Source: Lamellibrachia satsuma
Taxonomy: Eukaryota > Annelida > Polychaeta > Sabellida > Siboglinidae
Direction: 5' to 3'
Length of the DNA: 64,000 nucleotides
Assembly: GCA_033239005.1 (NCBI GenBank)
Contig: BSQZ01000073.1
Span: 2,076,501 to 2,140,500 of the forward strand
In this document: positions 39,001-51,000 of the stretch, piece by piece
Layout: every line of letters starts with the position of its first letter
Numbering within the stretch: position 1 is the first letter of the stretch
The notes under the pieces: generated by a model
What the model was told of the DNA's origin: nothing
The model's input: the letters and a program-made list of their open reading frames with translations, nothing else
Databases searched by the model: none
Made by a program: the position numbers and the translations under genes

Positions 39001-42000
39001 CTGAAGCCAGTGTCAATCGAAAAAGTTGTCTGGCAAGATTTTGCATTTGAATGACAATTTCAATGTCTGACAAATAATTATTTTAAAAGGTTCGAATATT
39101 TCAAAAAATTACAACAAATGGTTTCAACACATAAGCATGTTTTTTTACCATGGCTATAGTCTTAATCTTTTGGTATTTACAAGAAAAAAAAATGAATAAG
39201 TTGACAGGTGTGGGGAACCTTTCAGTCATGCTGCAATTACTTCACAAAATATATTCTTTAACATAATTTCACCACTGTCTATAGCCAGGTACTTATTTAT
39301 ACAGCTGAAGGAATAGTTACAGTGTGTGCTGATGATTGTTTCTACAGGGGAAGTCTAGAGCCAGGTACTTATTTATACAGCTGAAGGAATAGTTACAGTG
39401 TGTGCTGATGATTGTTTCTACAGGGGAAGTCTAGAGCCAGGTACTTATTTATACAGCTGAAGGAATAGTTACAGTGTGTGCTGATGATTGTTTCTACAGG
39501 GGAAGTCTAGAGCCAGGTACTTATTTATACAGCTGAAGGAATAGTTACAGTGTGTGCTGATGATTGTTTCTACAGGGGAAGTCTAGAGCCAGGTACTTAT
39601 TTATACAGCTGAAGGAATAGTTACAGTGTGTGCTGATGATTGTTTCTACAGGGGAAGTCTAGAGGCAGGTTTAGAGGCACTGTTTTCAGCTGCTGGTCAC
39701 AGTCTGTTGTCTCTGAAGGTTGTCAACTGTGACAGTGTCATCACTGCTAGGTGAGACTTATGTCACGGATCTAATGACACACTCATAGCCATATTAAATG
39801 ATAGCTATTATGCATCTACTCAATCATTTAATTAATAAATATATTTTTATTTGGGCAAAAATAAATAATTTGGCACAGTTTAAGTGCGACTTCGGGCTTA
39901 GAAGGTCCGCATTAAACAAAGATTCCGAATTTTTTTATTTATGTACAAAGTAATTCTCCATGTTATTTATATATTATTACATGTCAAACTATTGATGCCG
40001 AAACAAATGTTTATCCTCTCAATAACACTCCTGCAGCTTTAATTGTAAATAATTTTGTTGTCATTAAAAGTTAAAGTTGATTAACGTACAGAACTGTTGT
40101 GGCCATCTCTACATCGATGTGCTTTTTTTATTCTGTATTTTATAAATTAAACATTGCCAGGTTGAGTTCAGTTGTAATTGTGTAATTTGTAATTCATTAC
40201 AAATACATTGTACATTGTAATATATTTTTTGGAACACCGTAATTAGTTTTTATGAAGCTGTAATTGTAATTGACCATTGTAACTGAATCCAACCCTGAAC
40301 ATCGCATTGATATTTTGACATTTCTTTTGCACAGATGTATGTGGCTGGTTAGTTGTCAGTGCTGCCACCTGGAGAGAGTGGCTTACACTAGCAAGGTAGA
40401 CCCCATCAGTTCAGAGGCGGTATGGGCATTGGGCGCTGGCTGTCGACGCATCATGACCTTCATCATACCCCCAGCCCCCCGGCATCACATGTTAGTCGAT
40501 TCATTAATTTATTTAAATATTTTTAGAAGCTGATGGTTGTTTTGGTAGTGTTTATAAAGAATTCAGGTAGTTGAATTGTAATGTTGATGTAATTATGAGA
40601 TATGCCTGATACATAACATCAAGACAAAGGGCAGATCATTTCAATACAATAGTGTTAATTCACAGTTTGCCTAAAGTTGCTATGTATATACTTTCACATA
40701 TGCCAATGGATAATCAACATTTAATGAGAGTATAAAGCCAACTGTTGACCAAAACATTACCAAATATCATTGCATAGTTTGCCTAATGCCAATGCAAAAT
40801 CCATCTATTCTCAGTGTGATCAACTGATAAAATTAATTATGTATTTCCTATTGCCACAAACATCAGTTACTGTCAATCCACTTAACCTCCCTATCTCACC
40901 ACAAACATCAGTCCACTTAGTTACTGTCAGTCCACTTAGCCTCACTAGCTCACCTACAGTACACATGGCAAGTTCACACTTCCAGCATCTTACATTGCAC
41001 TGTCAGTCCACTTAGTCTCACTATCTCACAACAAACATCAGTTATTGTCAGTCCACTTAGCCTCCCTATCTAACAACAAACATCAGTTACTGTCAGTCCA
41101 CTTAGCCTCCCTATTTCACCACAAACATCAGTTACTGTCAGTCCACTTAGCCTCCCTCTCTCACCACGAACATCAGTTACTGTCAGTCCACTTAGCCTCC
41201 CTATCTCACCACGAACATCAGTTACTGTCACTCTACTTAGCCTCCCTGTCTCACAACAAACATCAGTTAATGTCAGTCCACTTAGCCTCACTATCTCACC
41301 ACGAACATCAGTTACTGTCAGTCCACTTAGCCTCACTATCTCACCACGAACATCAGTTACTGTCACTCCACTTAGCCTCCCTGTCTCACAACAAACATCA
41401 GTTAATGTCAGTCCACTTAGCCTCACTATCTCACCACGAACATCAGTTACTGTCAGTCCACTTAGCCTCCCTATCTCACCACAAACGTAAGTTACTGTTT
41501 GTCCACTTAGCCTCCCTATCTCGCCTACAGTACACATGGCAAGTCCACACTTCCAGCATCTTCTATTGTGAAATAATATGTGACTCAATTAACATTAAGT
41601 TTTTGGAAAGCAAAATATCACTGTCATTATTATAAATATGTATTTGTTTGACTACAGATGCAGTCTTGGAGTGCAGGTTCCAACACAGCAGTCGTTAGGA
41701 CTGAACAATCGGGGCCTACTTATGATTGGACGATGCTGGCCGCAGTTACGTGTTCTGTGTGCAGGTGGCGCTGATGTCTCGGTGAAAGGACTCGTTGCTG
41801 TTGGTAGGTGGATCCAGAGTAATACAATAAGCGATGAAAGTGGAAATACTGCACTGTGTTGTCTCTGGGTTTAGAGCACGTTTTTTTGGCACAAAATATT
41901 GACATGTGTCACAGCAATGAGTGAAAAGTGTAGGTGAAAAAATTTACTAATTTATGCATACACGCACACATACATCCACACACACAAGTATACTTATATA

Positions 42001-45000
42001 TTTATATAACAGTGCGATCTTGCAGCAGCCTCATGCCAAATCTAGCTACAGTTATGCCACATTTCTGTAATTGCAGAACCTTCTGGTGTCAGATAATGAT
42101 GTTACAAAACTATTCCTCAGCATGAAATTGCTTCCTGCCCAGAGAGATCGAGCTGCACAGTGTAATTAACATTGGTAGTATGTTTCATCACAGCCCGTCG
42201 GTGTCGCCACCTGGAGGTGCTGGAGTTGTGCGGTGTTGTGGAGGTGAACCGCCGCACCGCGAGACACATGTGTGCCGCTGGACTGACGCGTCTGGAGGCC
42301 CTTGACTTGACCTGTACACCAGTGACGCCCGACGCCCTCAGACATTTCAGTGGTCAGTAGCATCTTCACACTCTAATGTGTAAATATGGTGTCTGAGAAA
42401 TTATTATATCAAATGGTACATTTGTGAATAGTATAATTGGACAAGGACATTATTTGTGGTGTCAGCCGTCAAGGACAATTACAGGGAATGTAGATCGCAG
42501 ATGTATCATTTTATGGTTATTTTACGACCGTTATGATTTGAGCAATTTCAAAATTGGGGCTGTTCTCTATTGTCGCAGTCAGTTCGGTTTTAAAACAGTT
42601 CAAATGGTTTTTAATTCATTTATTCTGTTTTAAAACAATTCAGATGATTTTAAATTAATTCAGTTTTTAAACAATTCAAACGTTCATCTGCCATTTCGTA
42701 TGCCATGACGAAAACTATTGTACCTGAAAACAATAGTTCTCCATACAACGACTATCGCACTCGATGATGTGGGCAGCTTTAAAGGGAAACAAAAGTCATG
42801 GTTTTGGGCCTATGCAGCTATGTGCAGCTATCAGAGTTAAAACAACCATTTGCAACTACAGTCGTGCCCCATTATTACGCGCCCTGTTGTTACACGCCCC
42901 ATTATTACGCGCCCTGTTGTTACACGCCCCATTATTACGCGCCCTGTTGTTACACGCCCCATTATTACGCGCCCTGTTGTTACATGGATTCGGATACACT
43001 GTATAAGGTGGTTGGTCGTGGACCCAGATTTTCCCAAATTTTCCGATTTTCCCAAATGGACCTGCTTAGACCTACTTAGAGATTTGCTTTGACAATTCTC
43101 AAGAAACATTAGGTGAACAATATCAGTGAACGAGTGTCAATGTGTTGTTTGTTTTGCGCTGCCGCCGACATCAATCACTGTCGCTGGCTTCGATTCGGCA
43201 TTTTGTAAATTGCAATTGAGATTCACAAATACACCTCGCGTACGAATCAGATAAACAGTCTTAAATGCAATTTAGTATGCAATATCAATATAACATAACT
43301 TTGTCGGCTGCTCAGATCCAGGTTATTATTTTCGATTTGTATGCGTATTGGCGTATAAGACAGTGCTGCAATCACACAGTGGCTTCGACAGTGTGGTGCA
43401 GCGGGCGCCGATCACTGTTGTTTAGTATCTCCCTGTTGGCAGATATGAGAACACCTAATGCGCCTCACGAACAGTGCAGTCCGAAATCGTGGACCCCGAC
43501 CATCGCGTTATAAAGAGGCTCGACTGTACAATTAAGAATATCATGCCAGTGGTTTACCTGGTTAGATAAGGTCTGCCCCATACTGTTAGATAACCCTTGC
43601 CCTTGTCACGAGTGTCAAAGTTTAGCAAAATTCACTCGCCAAATGAAAATATATTTATATACAACTATTCTTATACTTGCCAATAGGATATGGGCATGCT
43701 GTTTGTAGACAAGACGTCACATATAGAGCACATCTCCCCAGATCTGACATTCTTAGCTGCTAAATTTTATTTTATTTCAACTGTTTTTCTTTGAAACTAT
43801 GGCAATTCCAATTTGACTGGCCATTCGATGCATACCTTTCCCCAAGACATGATTTTTCAGCAGAAATGGGCATGTTTTGTTGGAAACAGGAGATAAGACT
43901 GGACCAATGCTACAGCGAATAAGGTCATTTGTGGTACACATTTTGTGACACCCGACTACTTTGAGGGATAAATGCAGTGGAAGACGGGCTTCAAAAGACT
44001 TCACAGCCAGTTCATGTCTCCACTGCCTGCAAAATATATATCATCATCAAATACATCGTTCTCTGTGTCAACATTGACATCCCTTGCAGAACTACTGGAG
44101 TCAGCCGCCATTGTTTACCTGCACAGCTGTCAATCACAGTCAGGCCGCCCCACGTGTTCCAGGCCATTGACTGTGTTCCACACGTGATGTCACACAGCTG
44201 TCAATCACAGTCAGGCCGCCCCACGTGCTCCAGGCCATTGACTGTGTTCCACACGTGATGTCACACAGCTGTCAATCACAGTCAGGCCGCCCCCACGTGT
44301 TCCAGGTCGGCGGCTGTGTTCCACACGTGATGTCACACAGCTGTCCACCACAGTCAGGTCACCCCACGTGCTCCAGGCCATTGACTGTGTTCCACAAGTG
44401 ATGTCACACAGCTGTCCACCACAGTCAGGTCGCCCCACGTGCTCCAGGCCATTGACTGTGTTCCACACGTGATGTCACACAGCTGTCAATCACAGTCAGG
44501 CCACTCCACGTGTTCCAGGCCATTGACTGTGTTCCACACGTGATGTCACACAGCTGTCAATCACAGTCAGGTCGCCCCACATGCTCCAGGCCATTGACTG
44601 TGTTCCACAAGTGATGTCACACAGCTGTCAATCACAGTCAGGCCGCCCCATGTGCTCCAGGCCATTGACTGTGTTCCACACGTGATGTCACACAGCTGTC
44701 AATCACAGTCAGGCCGCCCCACGTGTTCCAGGCCGGCGGCTGTGTTCCACACGTGACGTCACACAGCTGTCAATCACAGTCAGGCCGTCCCACGTGTTCC
44801 AGGTCGGCGGCTGTGTTCCACACGTGATGTCACACAATTGTCAGTCACAGTCAGGCTGCCACACGTGCTCCAGGCTGGCGATTGTGTTCTGCAAGTGACA
44901 TTACACAGCTGTCAATCACAGTCAGGCCATCACACGTGCTCCAAACTGGCAATTGTGTTCTACATGTGACGTCACACAACTGGCACAAATCTAATGCTTG

Positions 45001-48000
45001 TATCGCTCGGCACTTTCTATGAGGTGGCAAATTTAAAGGCTTTTTTATGTTTTATGAACTTATTCAGTACATAACATTTGAAAGAACATTAATCGTTAAG
45101 GAACATTGCACTTTTAATCCCAGGATATGGCTTTTAAGAATAAAGCTTTCTTGTCTGTTGCCAGACTGTTGTGAGCGCCTGCGGACAATCACAGTGACAG
45201 TTGACCTGTCTGACCACTCCAGCCACCCTCCGTCTGACCGTACATGCAACATGCACATGCTCGAAGCACTCAAGGTTCGTGGCAGTTTTAAAGCAAGGTG
45301 TGGTTTTATATTTTCGACTGCCATGCACAGATAGTCAGGTCCACTATGTAGCTTTTCTGCAGGTAGCTTTATTTTTTCATGTAGATAATTTACTCCTGTA
45401 ATGGAAATCCATCTGCAGCATTTTCTTATCATGCTATCTTGGCAGCCATCTTGAAATAAAGAATTTATGCCAAATCACCATATATTGGACTCTACAGCCT
45501 ATATCTGGGCCATGTAGAATATCAGTTTTGGTGGCTAGACCTGTATATTTGGGGATAGGATATCTGATTATGATAACATAAAATTACTTTATGGCCACCA
45601 TCTTTGATTTCAAGATGGCCACCACACTATTTTCCTATTTTTCCAGTAACCCTTCTTTTAGACCACGTAAAAAAACATGTTTTTTGTTAAGCCTTTGTTA
45701 ATGTTTTCTCACGTAGTCAATATACTCCTCTAACAGAAATCCATCTGCAGCACTTTTTATTACTATAATTTTGGCAGCCTTCTTGAAAATAAAAATGGCT
45801 GCTAAATAAAAATTTGCTGGAATCTCTATATCTCTATTTCTGGGCTTCTAAGTCATGTAGAATGTTGATTTTGGTGGCTAAACCTACATATTTGGGGACA
45901 TGGAACTTGATTATGACAAAATAAAATTACTCTGTGGCCACTATCTTTGATTTAACAAGATTTAACAAGATTGCCGTCCCAAACAACACGTTCCAGATGG
46001 TAAGTGGACAAGGAAGCCATTGGCTTATCGAGAGTCCAACAATTTTCTCATCTATGTGTAGCCTGCCCTTATCAAATATCTGTCAATTCTATTTTTAAAC
46101 ATATTCACACTACTAACATTAACACAATCATTTGGCAGTTTGTTCCATTCATTTATCACCCTCTGTGAGAAAGAGTACTTTCTCATGTCCAACCTATACT
46201 GCTCCTTAACTAATGCTGCTTTATGTCCTCTGCCTTCTTTAAGTTTGAAGAACATATTCCTATCAAAATCCTCATAACCGTTCACTATTTTATATTTTAT
46301 TCTTTCTAGCTTGTCTATGTCCTTTTTACGATAAGGCCTCCATGCTTGAATATAATATTCCAAATGTGGTCTAACTATTGCTTTGTACAGGGGTACAATT
46401 AGCTGTTTGTCCTTATACATGATAGTTCCCCTAATTAGCCCTAGATTTTGATTTCCTTTTGAAGCAGCAATCCCACATTTCTCTGAAACTTTCATGTCAG
46501 CACTAAATGTTACTCCTAAGTCCTTTTCTTGTGTGGTTCTACCTAGTACAGCATCCCCCATTTTATATTCTTCGTCCATGTTTCCATGTCCTATGCGTAT
46601 ACATTTACACTTCCCAAAATTTAATAATATTTGCCATTTTTCTGATCATTTAACTAATTTATCTAGATCATCCTGTAAACTTTGTTTATCTGTATCACTA
46701 GTAACCTTTCTGAATACTTTTGTGTCATCTGCAAATTTGAGTACTTTGCTAGATATGTCATCTTCCAAATCATTTAAATATATATATATTAAAAACTGTA
46801 TAGGGCCTAATACTGATCCCAGTGGTACCCCACTCAAAACCAATTTCTAGTTTGAAATCTCACCATCTACTATTACTCTCGGTCTTCTGTGTGTAAGCCA
46901 CTTTTCTATCCAGTTGATTATATCATTACCTATACCATGGGCTTTTAGTTTAAGTAGCAATCTTTGATGTGGCACTTTATCGAAAGTTTTCTGAAAATCT
47001 AAGTAGACAACATTCACTGGTGACCCGTAATCTATCCACTTTGTAATTTCTTCAAAAAAACATAAGAGATTGGTTAGACATGACCTTGCTTTTAGGAACC
47101 CATGTTGAGATGTATTTATTAATTTATGCTTTACAAGGAATTCCACCATGTGGTCTCTAATTAATGTTTCGAGTAATTTATATACAACTGATGTTAAACT
47201 CACTGGTGTGTAATTTTCTGGCTTGTTCCAAGATGGCCGCCCACACCATTTTCCCATCTTTTTTCACCTCTTCTTCTAGACCAGACAGAAAACAGTTACA
47301 TGATTTTCAAATCAAATCAAATAGATGCCATCTTTACTTTAACAAGTTTGGTGTAGCATGTGCAGACAGAGCCAGACGCCCAGCGACATCATCACCTTTC
47401 TACTGCCAGAATGTTGCATCAGGCAGTGGAATCACAGAAACAAATGATACAGCCCAAGGACTATTCAGTGACCAAAGCAAGCAACTACTCAACTTGATGA
47501 CCAAACAGGTGTTAGGGAAAAAAGTTTAAATAAGTGTTTTTAATATGGAGCTACGAGGGGAAGAGACAAAAACATAATTCCTTGAACAGCGCATCTCTGG
47601 TGAAGTGAACCTGTGGGATCGTATGACAAAAGCAAACTTCTGAAATGCGATGACCTCTGCAAGAAATCAAACGCTGGTGATCAGAAGATCAGTTGAGGTC
47701 AACTTCAACAACTTCACTCTTCTCTAGGCTATTCGTGATTGCCAAGTCAGATTGCAACCTAGACCTTGATACTGCCATATCCCAACATGAGTTCTACAAT
47801 GTGAACCCAAAGTTTATGAAACCTGATGGTATGCTGAGCAAACACAGAATGAACCAAAATAGAGTGAGCAAACACATGATGAGCAAACACAGAATGAGCA
47901 AATGGAATGAACCAACACAGAATGAACAAACACATATTGAACCAATACAGAATGAACCAACACTGAATGAGCCAACACAGAATGAACAAACACATAATGA

Positions 48001-51000
48001 GCAAAGACAGAATGACCCAACACAGAATGAACCAACACAGAATGAGCAAACAGAATGAACCAACACAGAATGAGCCAACACAGAGTGAACAAACGCATAA
48101 TGAGCAAACACAAAATGAGCAAACAAAATGAACCAACGCAGAATGAGCAAACAGAATGAACCAACACAGAATGAACAAACACATAATGAGCAAAGACAGA
48201 ATGAGCAAACAGAATGAACCAACACAGTGTGAACCAACACATAATGAGCTTACACAGAATGAGCCAACATGTACCACTGACAACAGATACCTTATACATT
48301 ATTGATGGGCTGGCAGCAGTGCACACAATCACGCATGTGGTGGCAGCAGCGCACACACTCACACATGGGTGGCAGCAGTGCACACACTCACGCATGGGGT
48401 GGCAGCAGTGCACACACTCACACATGGGATGGCAGCAGTGCACACACTCACACATGAGGTGGCAGCAGTGCACACACTCATGCATGGGGTGGCAGCAGTG
48501 CACACACTCATGCATGGGGTGGCAGCAGTGCACACTGAATGAGCATGGGGTGGCAGCAGTGCACACACTCACACATGGGATGGCAGCATTGCACACACTC
48601 ACGCATGGGGTGGCAGCAGTGCACACACTCACGCATGGGGTAGCAGCAGTGCACACACTCACGCATGGGGTGGCAGCAGGGCACACACTCACGCATGGGG
48701 TGGCAGCAGTGCACACACTCACGCATGGGGTGGCAGCAGTGCACACACTCACGCATGGGGTGGCAGCAGTGCACACACTCACGCATGGGGTGGCAGCAGT
48801 ACACACACTCACGCATGGGGTAGCAGCAGTGCACACACTCACGCATGGGGTGGCAGCAGGGCACACACTCATGCATGGGGTGGCAGCAGTGCACACACTC
48901 ACGCATGAGGTGGCAGCAGGGCACACACTCATGCATGGGGTGGCAGCAGTACACACACTCATGCATGGGGTAGCAGCAGTGCACACACTCACGCATGGGG
49001 TGGCAGCAGTGCACACACTCACGCATGGGGTGGCAGCAGTACACACACTCACGCATGGGGTGGCAGCAGTGCACACACTCACGCATGGGGTGGCAGCAGT
49101 GCACACACTCACATATGGGGTGGCAGCAGGGCACACACTCATGCATGCAACGTTTTTAATATGTTGCATAGTTACAAAGTGACCCAGTGATGAAGATGAC
49201 TATCAAACATATTCCCAACAGCCTGGCCATGGGGAACTGAAACCAAACGCTTCATGTTCAGTAGAACTACAAAATATCACCTGACCCTCTGCCTGGCAGA
49301 CAAACTAATATTGTTGTGTAAGTTTGTGGTGACAGTGACATGGAGGCCTGTACTCACAACTGTGCCAGGACACCAACCTACCACAAGTGTGTCAGGACAC
49401 CAACCTACCACAACTGTGCCAGGACATCAACCTACCACAAGTGTGCCAGGACACCACCCTACCACAAGTGTGCCAGGACACCAACCTACCACAAGTGTGC
49501 CAGCACACCACCCTACCACAAGTGTGCCAGCACACCACCCTACCACAAGTGTTTCAAGACACCAACCTGCCACAACTGTGCCAGGACACCACCCTACCAC
49601 AACTGTGCCAGGACAACACCCTACCACAACTGTGCCAGGACACCACCCTACCACAAGTGTGCCAGGACACCACCCTACCACAAGTGGGCCAGGACACCAC
49701 CCTACCACAAGTGTGCCAGGACACCACCCTACCGCAACTGTGCCAGGGCACCACCCTACCGCAAGTGTGCCAGGACACCACCCTTCCGCAACTGTGCCAG
49801 GGCACCACCCTACCGCAAGTGTGCCAGGACACCACCCTACCACAATGTGCCACATGCTCTAAACGTGAATGAGGAGCCTGGTAATGAGGTGAATGAGGAG
49901 CCTGGTAATGAGGTGAGTGAGGAGCCTGGTAATGAGGTGAATGAGGAGACTGGTAATGAGGTGAGTGAGGAGCCTGGTAATAAGGTTGATTTCTTCACCC
50001 AGGACACTCATTGCTGGGTCCTTATGTTGAGAAGACTACCTCTCCCGGGGCCCAACACACGTATAATCACAGGCACAAGTGCCAAACAGAAAGAAATCAG
50101 CCTGCAACCCACGTATGATAAACTTGGTGATGAAAGAGTTTCAGCCCTACCTGGCTTCCATGCTGTGGTGTTGGGAAGAGATGTGTCCATGTCCATGAAG
50201 ACTCCTCCTAACATCGTTGCTGTTCTGGGTCAACTTGTTAGAGGCGATGTGCCCGCAGAAGATGTCATTGAACGATGTGAGCAGTTTTACTGCATGCTGC
50301 TTAGCTCTAAGGCACCACCTGCTACTGATACAGCTACGCCGAAGTCGATGGGAGACCTTTCTCCAAACCAAGGAGTGGACAAGTTACCACCAACAACTGG
50401 TGCATTTAGACAGCACACACTGACTGCCCATCTGTAGGCTGCCATTTGGGCACGAGACATGGTCATAAGACCACTGGCCCCTGACTCCAGACCCATGCAC
50501 GTAGGGACGGGATAGGGAGGGAGATGTCCTCCCTGAGGTACAGAAGCAGTTGTGGAACTCATCCATAATCTGGACTCAGAACTTTGCAAGTTTGAATTAA
50601 ACGAGGACTGCTGCAACACCAGCATTACTGTGGTAGACGTTGGTGACTAGATCCTTGATAATAAAGTAATCAACAGTGTATTAAGTTGAAGATGGCATTT
50701 ATTATGTGATTTGAGAATCACATAACTTAATTCCTTGCCCCTAAAAAGGTGGGTTTAGCCACAAAAATCAGCTTTCTATGTGGTCTAGAAGAAAAGATTA
50801 TAAAAAGCTGGAAATAGCGTAGTGGCCATCTTGAAATCCAAGATGACTGCCAATGAGTAATTGTATTGTGTCATAATCACATTCCATGTCCTCAAATATG
50901 TGGGTCTAGCCACCAAAATCAGTGTTCTACCTTATTTAGAAGCCCAGATATACAGAGCGATAAAGAGAGTCCAGCAATTGGTGATTTGGCAGCCATTTTT

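Larger units (their letters stand above)
47330..50640 (+). pseudogene. transposon protein relic with PIN/FEN-like motif, interrupted by minisatellites
   Basis: Pieces in order: 47330-47525 (CHLYFNKFGVACADRARRPA ...), 47690-47830 (LLSRLFVIAKSDCNLDLDTA-like across frames), then after 2 kb of tandem repeats 49986-50437 (TQDTHCWVLMLRRLP, ITGTSAKQKEISLQPTYDKL, VSALPGFHAVVLGRD) and 50438-50640. It resembles a transposon-linked family I recall with an SxDTDVLVLALRR...ALPGFHALTGxD pattern, likely a PIN/FEN1-like nuclease fold. Here the expected acidic residue after DT is His and the TGxD block is altered, so it is inactive. Family assignment is from memory. Confidence 0.6.

Noticed and set aside
48214..49182. 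322- and 451-codon frames on opposite strands
   Set aside because: Both arise from the 30-bp array.
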